A stretch of 64,000 nucleotides of DNA, taken from positions 1 through 64,000 of the IMG/VR virus record IMGVR_UViG_3300034102_001514. One strand, written 5' to 3'. The translations under genes and the position numbers were made by a program. The DNA comes from a virus. This document shows, one piece after another, positions 9,127 to 17,930 of this stretch; positions within the stretch are counted from its first letter, which is position 1; each line of letters opens with the position of its first letter. Below the pieces are notes generated by a model. The model had not been told where the DNA came from, did not search any database, and saw only the letters and a list, made by a program, of their open reading frames with translations.

Positions 9127-12100
9127 TTATAAATATCTTATAGATGAAAACCCTTTGATTTTATTGATGTCAATAATGAAATCTACCATATCTCTTGTTT
9201 TGTCAATGTGTGAAATGGTGATTATAAAATCAAACTGCGTCTTTAGATAATCAAATAATAAATAGAGTGAGTTAAAGTTGTCCGTGTCTAATGAACCAAA
9301 CCCCTCATCAATTGCAATAAAGTTTGGTCGTGGTAAATTAGATACATTTATCAAAGCGGTTCGGATTGCGATAGATGAAATAAACTTTTCCATACCACTT
9401 GTAAGTTCTAATGGCCAGTATTCAGTATCAGAATAAGCAATAAATGAATTGATATTTTTACCATCCGTATTCAATAGAATTTGAAAATCTACAATAGGTG
9501 AAAGAATATTGTTAATTTCCATTTCTAATTTTGGAAGAACCTCTGAAATAAGATTGTATGGAATACCATCCCTCTTTACACATTTGAGGTAGTATTCATA
9601 ACCATCATATTTCGTTTCCATACCACGAAGTTTTTCCAAAGATTGGTGAACATTCTCAATCGTTTTTTCAGCGACCTTAATCTCTGAATTGATGTGCATT
9701 AATTCGTTGGTAGTTTCTTTTATTGAATCTTCAATTTCAGTTCTTTTACCTTTTAAAGATTGTATCTTTTCTTTTACCAACTTGTTATGCTCTACCGCTT
9801 GTTGTTGGTTCTTTGCTTTTTGAATATCAATTTCTAAATTTTTAATAGAGGTATCATAATCTTTAACAAGCGACAAACACGACTCATATGAACGACTAAT
9901 CTTTAACCATTCTTTTTCTAATTTAGAAGAAGTTTCGGAAAGCTCATCCCAAAGTTTTAGTTCTTTGGTTACATCATTTTGATTTCGTAGTGTCATTACA
10001 TCCATACGCTTGGTCACCAACTCACTATATTCATTACCAAGCTTTTGTAGTTCATCTTCAAGGGTTTGAGCTTGTTTTGCAAATGGTGTGTTTTTATTAC
10101 TTACACAATGGTCACAATTATCATCAAAGGTAAGAGACCCAATGCCATCCAAATGTTTTTTAGCGTGAATCATTTGAGATTCTAACTTATCAAGTTGAAC
10201 TCCGATTTCATTAAACTTATTGTTGTAAGTTTTATATTGTTCGTTTTTTTCTTTTAAGTCATCAATGTTTAAATTAGATATCTTTGACTCAACATCTCCT
10301 TGTTTGGCTTCTATACTTTTAAGTTCCGAAAAATTTATACCACATTCGGTCTCTTGCGTTTTTCGTTGTTTGTTAAGTGATTCTAAATGGGATTCTAATT
10401 GTTCTACATCACCAACATCATCAACGGGCTTTAAACTACCAACTTCAAACTCAATCTTTGTGTTGATTGAATCTCGGTGAGAATCCAATTTAAGACGCTT
10501 ATCTTCTAATTGGGTTAAAGAACCTGTAATAGATGTTAAAGTGTCCTCAGCGTCAGCTAATTGTGTAGGAAGGTCTTGATTCTTGTAATCTTTTAGAAGA
10601 GCGGATAGTTCTTTGATTTCTTCACTTGCAATTTGGTAAAGAGATTCAAATACATCCATATCCAAAAATTGCGCAAGTAGTTCCTTTCGTTCTTTTTGTG
10701 ACTTGTCAATAAAGCCAGTATTGTTTGATTGGGTGGACATTGCTGTAAGGATGAAGTCATCATAAGTTCCTACATACTCACGGATAATAAAGTTTGTATC
10801 TCTTCGTTGTTCTCCGTTAAGAGATTCTATGACACCATTTTCTATTTTGTAAAAGTTTGTATCTACCTTTACAGTTCCCCTCTTTGGAGATTTCTTTGCA
10901 CCTCGTTCAATTACATAGTCAACACCATTGAGGTCAAAAGTAAATTTACAATCAAACGAATTTTTAGAATAGTTCATCACATCCTCAGCTTTTGAGGTTC
11001 GTGAACATTTGTCAAAGATGCAAAACGACAAAGCATCCCACAGGGTTGACTTACCACTTGCGTTTGGTGCAAAGATTCCATACGCGCCTTTCATATTACT
11101 GAAATCAATGATGTTGTTTGGTCCGTATGAAAACATATTTGAAAATTCAAATGTTTTTGGAATCCAAGTAGAATTCAGTTTGATAGTGTGACTACCCAAC
11201 TTAGCGTTAAGGTCCGTGTTAATTCCCTTTACAACACTCATTTGGTCTTCGGTCAAGTGTTCCGTATCCGAAAGGTATTCTTCAATTAATTTATTTTGAT
11301 ATGCAACATCACGCACATTTTGAAGAACAATCTTTTCGCTTTCGTTAGAATTCTTATGAGTAATAACCTTTTGAACCGTCAGTTCTTGAATTTGTCTACC
11401 CTTCTTTAGTTCTGCAATCAATTTGTTTAGGTCAGCAGCTTTGGTATTTTTAACACGAATTCTCATTCGTGGTTTTTGTGGAATTGGTGAGTTAGATACA
11501 ATCTTACCATTCTCAACATCAACCGTCACATACCCATATGGATTTTTAATCTGAACAAACTCGTTTCTTTTTGTATCAACATCCCATATCAAAATTCCGT
11601 GTTCTGGAAACACCGACTCAGCGTGGTTCTGCATAATCAAGGAACCTGGATACTTAATCCAATCATTACCCAATACACCATTGTTTGGTTTGTGAATATC
11701 TCCAAGAAGAACAATATCATATCCCTTGAAATTATCTACAAGAACTTTTTTGTTTTCAATTACAAACCCAAACTCGGTCACAATTTTATCAACTGCTCCG
11801 TGGAATAATGCAATCTTATAGTCACACCCTTCAATATCAACTGGTGGTGGAAATCCCGGCGATTCATCAAATACTGACTGATGTGAGAACGAACAATTAC
11901 CAATCTTCCAAACGCCGGTATCACGAAGGTAGTATAGATTATCAAGCTTCAGCGCATTTACAATAGGTTGTAAAGCGTCCATACGAGATGGATTATTTAA
12001 ATTAGCATCGTGATTACCCGGAATTACAATGGTTGGTAGTAGGTCTGATAAACGAGTAAAGAACTCTTGTGTTAAATCAACTACTTCCGGTGACATATCC

Positions 12101-12297
12101 GTTTTTGCGTGAACAATATCCCCAGCAACCACAATGATGTCATTTTCCACCATTGTAGACAAAATTTGTCCATAAAGTTGGGAAAACACATCACGATACT
12201 CGGAATGTCTTTTTAGGTTTCTAATATGGACATCAGCGATGTGATAAATCTTACCAATCTTTTCTATACCAATATTAAGAGTTTTAATTTTACTCAT
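9127..12297 (-). CDS. Fused Mre11-Rad50 (gp47-gp46 / SbcD-SbcC) recombination nuclease
   Basis: 1056 residues containing both halves in one chain. Residues 1 to about 340 are a calcineurin-like Mre11/SbcD nuclease with ADVH, AGDIVH, PGNHD, FHGAVD and LLGDIHKPN motifs. The Rad50/SbcC ATPase follows, with Walker A GIFAPNASGKST near residue 410, coiled coils, a zinc hook CDHC near residue 727, an ELTSGMEKF signature, and Walker B IAIDEGFGSLD near 1000. In T4 these are separate genes 47 and 46, which resect DNA ends for recombination-dependent replication. No stop or frame change separates them here. The start overlaps the primase stop by 4 bases (ATGA), implying translational coupling. Confidence 0.92.
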   Translation of the reverse strand: MSKIKTLNIGIEKIGKIYHIADVHIRNLKRHSEYRDVFSQLYGQILSTMVENDIIVVAGDIVHAKTDMSPEVVDLTQEFFTRLSDLLPTIVIPGNHDANLNNPSRMDALQPIVNALKLDNLYYLRDTGVWKIGNCSFSHQSVFDESPGFPPPVDIEGCDYKIALFHGAVDKIVTEFGFVIENKKVLVDNFKGYDIVLLGDIHKPNNGVLGNDWIKYPGSLIMQNHAESVFPEHGILIWDVDTKRNEFVQIKNPYGYVTVDVENGKIVSNSPIPQKPRMRIRVKNTKAADLNKLIAELKKGRQIQELTVQKVITHKNSNESEKIVLQNVRDVAYQNKLIEEYLSDTEHLTEDQMSVVKGINTDLNAKLGSHTIKLNSTWIPKTFEFSNMFSYGPNNIIDFSNMKGAYGIFAPNASGKSTLWDALSFCIFDKCSRTSKAEDVMNYSKNSFDCKFTFDLNGVDYVIERGAKKSPKRGTVKVDTNFYKIENGVIESLNGEQRRDTNFIIREYVGTYDDFILTAMSTQSNNTGFIDKSQKERKELLAQFLDMDVFESLYQIASEEIKELSALLKDYKNQDLPTQLADAEDTLTSITGSLTQLEDKRLKLDSHRDSINTKIEFEVGSLKPVDDVGDVEQLESHLESLNKQRKTQETECGINFSELKSIEAKQGDVESKISNLNIDDLKEKNEQYKTYNNKFNEIGVQLDKLESQMIHAKKHLDGIGSLTFDDNCDHCVSNKNTPFAKQAQTLEDELQKLGNEYSELVTKRMDVMTLRNQNDVTKELKLWDELSETSSKLEKEWLKISRSYESCLSLVKDYDTSIKNLEIDIQKAKNQQQAVEHNKLVKEKIQSLKGKRTEIEDSIKETTNELMHINSEIKVAEKTIENVHQSLEKLRGMETKYDGYEYYLKCVKRDGIPYNLISEVLPKLEMEINNILSPIVDFQILLNTDGKNINSFIAYSDTEYWPLELTSGMEKFISSIAIRTALINVSNLPRPNFIAIDEGFGSLDTDNFNSLYLLFDYLKTQFDFIITISHIDKTRDMVDFIIDINKIKGFSSIRYL

Positions 12298-13229
12298 AAG
12301 CCGTTCATCTTCAACTCAACCAACCTTCGGAGTGTTAAGGATGGTGTATTGTAAATAAGTTTATTTATATTTTCATATCCCATGTCAGATGGGTCTTTAT
12401 CTTTTAACTCCACTAAATGCGTTTCAATTCCATACGATACAAACTTTTCAGCCAACCCTATGGAATTTTTTATAGCATCCGAATCTAAACAAATATACAA
12501 CTTTTTTACCAATTTTCCAAGTATTTTTTTTTCAAGACTTGGTTGTATTGATTTACCGAAAAGTGGTATAGCGTTTCTTCTAATTGAAATAGCGTCAAAC
12601 GCACCCTCACATAGGATAATTGGAGTATCCCAATTAACCAATAAATCAAATCCAACTATGTCTTTGGAAACCTTTGGATTTTTGTGTTTAAACTTTGTAT
12701 CATAAAATGACCTACCAACAAAGTAGTTTAACTTACCACTCCCATCATAGGATGGTATAATAACTTTATTATCGTATTCACCACTTTCACAATATCCAAT
12801 ATTGTATTTAACAATATCTTCAGCACGAACCCCCCTACTTAACAAGTAATTCATAGCGTGTTTCCACTTGATGGAGTCTGACTTTTGGTAGAGTGGTTTA
12901 AATTCTTTTGGAAGTTCTACTTGCTCTACAACTTCGCCAGTTTCATACTCACTTGCGTATCTATTTACCTTGCTGAAGATTGAATTGTATTCATCCCAAG
13001 TTTGTTTAGATACACGAAGCTTTTTAAAAAGTGACTTGATTGTTCTACCCTTTTCATCGGAAATCCAACAATGCCAAGGATTTTCTCCTTTGGAATTTAA
13101 TCGTATATTAATTTCTAATTTTCTTTTGTAGTGGTCTACAAATGGAGAATAGAACGAGTAATTGTCGCCCGAAGTTTTCTTGGATTTACCAAGAATAGAT
13201 TCTAAAAGTGATAATAGTCTTTCCTCCAT
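12294..13229 (-). CDS. DnaG-type DNA primase (T4 gp61-like)
   Basis: 311 residues. The TOPRIM core is visible: ILCEGAFDAIS near residue 205, then LYICLDSDA and the acidic DKDPSDMG further on, which coordinate magnesium in primases. The N-terminal part (WHCWISDEKG) is the truncated zinc-domain-like region of small phage primases, without an obvious CxxC pair. It makes RNA primers for lagging-strand synthesis. A TTG-N19-TATATTAG promoter ends four bases before the ATG, so the mRNA is probably leaderless. The gene is coupled to the Mre11-Rad50 fusion. No replicative helicase is in this window. Confidence 0.88.
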   Translation of the reverse strand: MEERLLSLLESILGKSKKTSGDNYSFYSPFVDHYKRKLEINIRLNSKGENPWHCWISDEKGRTIKSLFKKLRVSKQTWDEYNSIFSKVNRYASEYETGEVVEQVELPKEFKPLYQKSDSIKWKHAMNYLLSRGVRAEDIVKYNIGYCESGEYDNKVIIPSYDGSGKLNYFVGRSFYDTKFKHKNPKVSKDIVGFDLLVNWDTPIILCEGAFDAISIRRNAIPLFGKSIQPSLEKKILGKLVKKLYICLDSDAIKNSIGLAEKFVSYGIETHLVELKDKDPSDMGYENINKLIYNTPSLTLRRLVELKMNGL

Positions 13230-13233
13230 ACCA

Positions 13234-13263
13234 CTAATATACGAAATATTTATGAGAAATCAA
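13234..13263 (-). promoter_or_regulatory. Bacteroidota-type promoter for primase/Mre11-Rad50
   Basis: Minus strand TTG (13263-13261), 19 bases, then TATATTAG (13241-13234), close to the TTG-N19/20-TAnnTTTG form. It lies over the last codons of the endonuclease I gene. Four bases separate it from the primase ATG, predicting initiation at or next to the start codon. Confidence 0.65.
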
Positions 13264-13678
13264 AGAAATTTTGTTTAGGGGTTTCTTCAATCCATATTTG
13301 TGGAATTTGTTTACTAGCCCACTTGAATCCGTGTTTATCACACCATTGAGCATAAGTAGTTTTTGAACCCTTATAAATTTTACCATTTGGAGATTGAAGA
13401 ATAAATCTCAAATCCATTTCAGGATGTTGTTCTTTGATGAGTAAGTGTTTTTTTCTATCTTCAGGCAAAAACCACCCCTTTGATTCTATATAGATTCCGT
13501 TTGGTAATTTAAAGTCCGGCTTATAAGTGTGATGTGATGCTGGGATGGTGTATGATACTTCGTGTTTCTCGTATTCGCCATCAATTCCTTGAATTCTTAA
13601 CTGTTCGTTAATTTTAGTTTCAAGACCAGACTTATGTCCTTTGGTCTTTTGGATATGACTCCAATTTCCATTTGCCAT
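13250..13678 (-). CDS. Endonuclease I, Holliday-junction resolvase (T7 gp3-like)
   Basis: 142 residues, co-linear with T7 endonuclease I. Glu20 (in SGLETK), Asp55 (in KPDFKLPNG), Glu65 and Lys67 (in IESKG) fall at the same positions as the T7 catalytic residues. The conserved RKKHLLIKEQHPE helix and the YKGSKTTYAQWCDKHG stretch follow. The enzyme resolves branched DNA before packaging. In T4 that task is done by the unrelated gp49, so this T4-like phage uses a T7-type resolvase. It lies between structural genes and primase in the late block. Confidence 0.93.
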   Translation of the reverse strand: MANGNWSHIQKTKGHKSGLETKINEQLRIQGIDGEYEKHEVSYTIPASHHTYKPDFKLPNGIYIESKGWFLPEDRKKHLLIKEQHPEMDLRFILQSPNGKIYKGSKTTYAQWCDKHGFKWASKQIPQIWIEETPKQNFFDFS

Positions 13679-13687
13679 AACTTTTAT

Positions 13688-15409
13688 TTAATCTATATCA
13701 AATTTAACCTGAATTGTTACATCCACATCATTTCTTCTTTTTAAGGGAGACCCTAATTTTGCCGTAGCCAACAAATCACCACTATCATTGTATAACCCAA
13801 GTGTAGTCACATATGGATAAAATGAAGATGATGTTGTGAATTCAGCCAATTGAAATTCATTTTCACTTGGGGTATATCTTGCGGATGGATTGGATGTAAC
13901 AAGAAATTCTTCTTTACCAATTTCACAAAGAGCAACTATTTCTTCTACGACTTTTGTTGAACGATAATCAACTTGATAACCCGAAGAGGTGGTATATGTA
14001 ATATTACCATCACCCAAAAGAACATTTTGATATCGTGGTCTTGGGTCGGTCACTACAATCATACCTTGTTTGTAGAATACATACCCAACATCATTTTTTT
14101 GAAGGTATGAACCACTAATAACATTATTGTCAGCAAGTGATGATACTTCGGATGTGGTAAATGCTTCACGATGTAATCTAAATTCATCAAGTGAACCACT
14201 AAATGCGGAAATTCCACCATATGAATCATTGCCAATTAAAATATCTTTTTGGTTATTGATATTAAATGGATATGAAACTGACTGACTTGCTACTCTTGCA
14301 CCATTTACCCAAATTTCATATAGAGAACCCGTCTTGTTAAATGTAAAATGTCTATATGAACCATCGTTGTATTGTGCTGATGAAGTTACACGATTGGTAG
14401 AAGTTCCATCAGATGTTTCAAAAAATACTTTACCATTTACATCACTATATGAAGTATAAACACCCACTTTAAAGGGGTATGAACCTACTTCGGAGTTTTG
14501 AGTAGTGATAGTTCCATTTTCGTTTATGTATCGTTCTGCGATGTGTTTTGATACTATAAGTTTTTCAGTATCAGTACCAGATTGAGATGGTGGTAAACTT
14601 GCCCAAAATGAAATACCCCAATTATCTCTTTTATTAAAAACATCAAAGTTAGAATTATGTCTTACAAGAATACTTTGACTTTGACCACCAAAGACATATG
14701 CATATCCAGTTCCACCAACACCACTTGTAGTTGAAATACCACCACCCCCTCCACCAGATTGTGGTCCTACGGGTGATATATATCCAAAGGTTCCGGCCGA
14801 CAAACTTGAAGATAACGGATATCCTAATTCATTTGGATTTAAACTTGAAGTATCACCAATTAAATACACAAGTCGCTCAGGAGCTGTCATTTCACCAGCG
14901 TAACTTACACCATACGATGGTATAAGATTAGCAAGGGCTTCAAAAGTTACAGTATTGTTTTCAAATAAAAGAGTTACAACCCCAGAGCCGGGAAATTGAA
15001 ATCCCGTTACTCTAGCTAAACTTGAGGTAACACCCGTATTTCTATTAACAAATGGATAGTAAACACTATAATCGGTAGATGAACTAAAGTAGTTATTTGA
15101 TGAAGCCGCCCACAATCCGCCTGAAATAGCAGCTGCTAATGAAGCACTAGCGGCTGTATCAGCAACTACAGCAGCATTACTTAATTCACCACCATACAGT
15201 GTAATTCCATCTAAAACAAGATTATCATGGTGAGTTCTTGAAGCGGATACCACAACCGATGGTGAGAATATATCATCTAAAGTTAATGGTAAATTTACGT
15301 TAAGGCTTTTAGAGCCACTTTGAACTCCAAGAAAGGTTCCACCATTTCCTACCGAAAGGTTTTCAGAATCGGTAGTAAAATAACCTATAGATGTAGTAGT
15401 CCAAGCCAT
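13688..15409 (-). CDS. LamG/concanavalin-fold virion protein
   Basis: 573 residues. Residues about 255-430 form a LamG-like lectin domain: WGISFWAS, DGSYRHFTFNKTGSLYEIWVNG and SGSLDEFRLHREAFT are typical beta strands. The C-terminal 45 residues (VTTLGLYNDSGDLLATAKL) closely match the end of the protein at 15999-17192, so the two share a terminal module. The N-terminus is beta-rich. Such domains in phage tails bind glycans or mediate assembly. It is a few bases from its neighbours and co-transcribed. Which tail component it forms is unknown. Confidence 0.75.
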   Translation of the reverse strand: MAWTTTSIGYFTTDSENLSVGNGGTFLGVQSGSKSLNVNLPLTLDDIFSPSVVVSASRTHHDNLVLDGITLYGGELSNAAVVADTAASASLAAAISGGLWAASSNNYFSSSTDYSVYYPFVNRNTGVTSSLARVTGFQFPGSGVVTLLFENNTVTFEALANLIPSYGVSYAGEMTAPERLVYLIGDTSSLNPNELGYPLSSSLSAGTFGYISPVGPQSGGGGGGISTTSGVGGTGYAYVFGGQSQSILVRHNSNFDVFNKRDNWGISFWASLPPSQSGTDTEKLIVSKHIAERYINENGTITTQNSEVGSYPFKVGVYTSYSDVNGKVFFETSDGTSTNRVTSSAQYNDGSYRHFTFNKTGSLYEIWVNGARVASQSVSYPFNINNQKDILIGNDSYGGISAFSGSLDEFRLHREAFTTSEVSSLADNNVISGSYLQKNDVGYVFYKQGMIVVTDPRPRYQNVLLGDGNITYTTSSGYQVDYRSTKVVEEIVALCEIGKEEFLVTSNPSARYTPSENEFQLAEFTTSSSFYPYVTTLGLYNDSGDLLATAKLGSPLKRRNDVDVTIQVKFDID

Positions 15410-15410
15410 A

Positions 15411-15983
15411 TCAACTCACTATAATTTCGTTTTGAAAATTTGAAGAGTCAATAACTCGCGTTGAATCAAATGATAATTTTAATACAACATTTGATTGGTT
15501 TACTTTTACTGAAGAGGTTAATTCACTTGCGATTAATAAGCCATAAGAGTCATCCATTGATTGGTCGTATAATTTTATTGATGCTGATGGATAGTGTGAA
15601 TTATCCAAAATAAACACCGACCCGGGCTTAATACCATCACCAAACTTATTTACAGGTATAGACATCACCGAAGCGGTGTCATATAAAGTCTTATCTGATT
15701 CTTGGAAAAATACTTGATTAAGAGAACTCCAAAGAACCTCTTGTGATACTTGGGTCATTGACCCCCAAGCGTTTGTGTTGAAGTGAGTATTTGGGTCTAC
15801 TGCAATACTACCATTGACCGAAGATGAAATTTCTACTTTCGTATTATTTGGATTGATTGCTCGTAATACTTGTATTCCAAAAGATGATGAGTAATTTACA
15901 TTAGTTACTTCATATCTTTTGTGAGCCTTAAAGGGTCTTCGTTGTAAACCCTCTTGGAATATTTTTTTGAATACAATACTCAT
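15411..15983 (-). CDS. Virion structural protein, unknown role
   Basis: 190 residues, beta-rich with many S, N and V and no membrane segment. The N-terminus (VFKKIFQEGLQRRPFKAHKRYEV) is basic. It lies in the tail block between two proteins that share a C-terminal module, with one base to the downstream gene. Assigned as structural from context and composition only. Confidence 0.6.
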   Translation of the reverse strand: MSIVFKKIFQEGLQRRPFKAHKRYEVTNVNYSSSFGIQVLRAINPNNTKVEISSSVNGSIAVDPNTHFNTNAWGSMTQVSQEVLWSSLNQVFFQESDKTLYDTASVMSIPVNKFGDGIKPGSVFILDNSHYPSASIKLYDQSMDDSYGLLIASELTSSVKVNQSNVVLKLSFDSTRVIDSSNFQNEIIVS

Positions 15984-15998
15984 TTAATACAAACATCT

Positions 15999-17192
15999 TT
16001 AAAAATCAAGTTTAACCTTAACAAGGACCTCGTTTGAAAATGACTTTAAGATTGGTTTAGATAGTTTAGCAATTGCTAATAACTCATTATCGTTGTTATA
16101 TAATCCAACAGTTGTGATGTAAGTTTTTGGGTCACCAATAAAGGTAGATTGACCCAAGTCACCATCTGAACCTGTTACATAGGATGGGTTATTTGAAAAG
16201 TTGTATTCTGCGTTTTTAACCCTTGTAAAAAAGAATGTGGATTTAACTTCTTCTTCGTTTCTTGCTTGGAAACCATTACTTGAATTTGCTACAGCAGCAC
16301 CACTAATTGCAAGGAATAATTTATTATGATTCTGAGCATTACTATTTGTTCTAACAGTTCCCAAAGAAGCAGAAGCGTCAAGAGCCGCTGGGTTTAAGAT
16401 AATTACACCTCTATGTGGGTATACAGCTCCAAATATTTGTGTTGTAGAAAATACACCACTAGCAAGAGAACCTGATACAACATTGTATGATTCTGCGTCA
16501 TTAGATGAATTTTGATTTACATCACCACTATCATCAATTAAATAAAGTGTTTTGCCAGAACCTGATAATACCAATTCCCAATTACCTCTATCCAATTTAT
16601 CTTTCAATCTTGCTCTATTAATTGTAATAGCGTAGATATCATCAGAAGTTGCGGTTCCAAATGTAAATTGAGTTTGGGTTGATGGTAAAAGTGTTTGTTG
16701 ATATTGACCATAAATTGCTTTAGATGGAGCATCATAATCAGGCGCAGTACTTAATGAACCACTACCCAATCTATGTCCATATGCAACCGAAAATTGAGGC
16801 TCTGAAGTTGAAGTGGATGGATTACCATTATAAATTTCATAGTAATATGATTTTTGAGTAGCAGACTGAAATGATGAAGTGAAGAACGTAGTTAATTCGC
16901 CAACATTACCACTCCACAAACCACGGGTAATTCTTTGATTACCACCTTCAACTACATCATCCGTAGTGAATGCTGTGTAAACTTTTCCATTACCAACATT
17001 GTATGCGCCAGCAGGAACAATAGGAGTTCTATTTTCACTAATGTCAAACGACAAAAGTTGTTGAGCGGTTAAGGTGCTTGCTGGTGGTGTTCCTGATGGG
17101 GATGGTGTGGTATTACCACCTACACCACCAACATTTCCAGTTGAACCACCACCGGCTGGATTATTGAAAGAAAAAATTGGAGAATCTGACAT
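15999..17192 (-). CDS. Virion structural protein with shared C-terminal module
   Basis: 397 residues. The N-terminal 40 residues are a G/S/T/P-rich low-complexity leader. The body is beta-rich and includes DDIYAITINRARLKDKLDRGNWEL and NAEYNFSNNPSY motifs. The last 45 residues (YITTVGLYNNDNELLAIAKL) match the end of the LamG protein next door. I recognise this ending from marine phage tail proteins, but not a specific named part. Confidence 0.65.
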   Translation of the reverse strand: MSDSPIFSFNNPAGGGSTGNVGGVGGNTTPSPSGTPPASTLTAQQLLSFDISENRTPIVPAGAYNVGNGKVYTAFTTDDVVEGGNQRITRGLWSGNVGELTTFFTSSFQSATQKSYYYEIYNGNPSTSTSEPQFSVAYGHRLGSGSLSTAPDYDAPSKAIYGQYQQTLLPSTQTQFTFGTATSDDIYAITINRARLKDKLDRGNWELVLSGSGKTLYLIDDSGDVNQNSSNDAESYNVVSGSLASGVFSTTQIFGAVYPHRGVIILNPAALDASASLGTVRTNSNAQNHNKLFLAISGAAVANSSNGFQARNEEEVKSTFFFTRVKNAEYNFSNNPSYVTGSDGDLGQSTFIGDPKTYITTVGLYNNDNELLAIAKLSKPILKSFSNEVLVKVKLDF

Positions 17193-17210
17193 ATTTTGTC
17201 CTTTTTAATT

Positions 17211-17879
17211 TTATAGTCCTGCGACAGTTCGTGTGTTTAACACTCTACCTGTGAATGGGTTTACGGTTAAAGTTACTTCGGTTCTACCGCCGGTCTCATT
17301 ACCAATAAAGATAATACGAGTTGTAATTGCGGTAGCGGATGGAAGAACTTTTGTTGTGATTGTGAATGCGTCTTTACCAACCACCGTAACACTCTTATTA
17401 GAGATGTATGATGTTGTATTAACACTTGGAGAAGTTCCACCAGGAACACCAGGATTACCAACGATATTTGCTGCGTCTGAATTTAACAACACTGCGGTGT
17501 ATCCTAATAATGAGTTTCCACCATTTTTGGTTGTGATGTTGATAGTAGAAGTAATGCCGGATTCTTCCAAAGAAAGAGTGGTTACTGAAGGAACGATAAT
17601 TGGAAGTTTTATGGTTGATTTTGGAAGAGTCAACAATTTAAACTTCATAGTGTAGTTTTCATCAGTTAGGGCTTCTAATACCGGCATATTCTCAATAATT
17701 GCGCCATAGTAATCAGAGCCCAATGAGTGTGCTGGATTCCAAAGGTTGTAATCAACCTCATCATCTGCTAATGCAAATTGTGTGATTTGAAACTTATCAC
17801 GACCTTGTGCAAGAAGTTCTCTTCCCTTTTTGGTCAAAATCGCATCAACAGTTACCGATGAATTATCTAAATATCCCAT
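17211..17879 (-). CDS. Conserved phage structural protein
   Basis: 222 residues. The N-terminus (VDAILTKKGRELLAQG followed by FQITQFALADDEVDY) is a strongly conserved signature of structural proteins in marine T4-like phages. The rest is beta-rich with an Ig-like alternation ending in FTGRVLNTRTVAG. It follows the giant 1525-residue protein in the transcript. Probably part of baseplate or tail; function not known. Confidence 0.7.
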   Translation of the reverse strand: MGYLDNSSVTVDAILTKKGRELLAQGRDKFQITQFALADDEVDYNLWNPAHSLGSDYYGAIIENMPVLEALTDENYTMKFKLLTLPKSTIKLPIIVPSVTTLSLEESGITSTINITTKNGGNSLLGYTAVLLNSDAANIVGNPGVPGGTSPSVNTTSYISNKSVTVVGKDAFTITTKVLPSATAITTRIIFIGNETGGRTEVTLTVNPFTGRVLNTRTVAGL

Positions 17880-17930
17880 AGTGTTTCCTTATTTTATGTA
17901 TATAAATATCATTTTTTTATTAAATTAAAC

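Noticed and set aside
17885-17905. TATAAATA-like sequences elsewhere (near 9128 and 17900) as late promoters
   Set aside because: They read TATAAATA on the plus strand only, against the direction of all genes.
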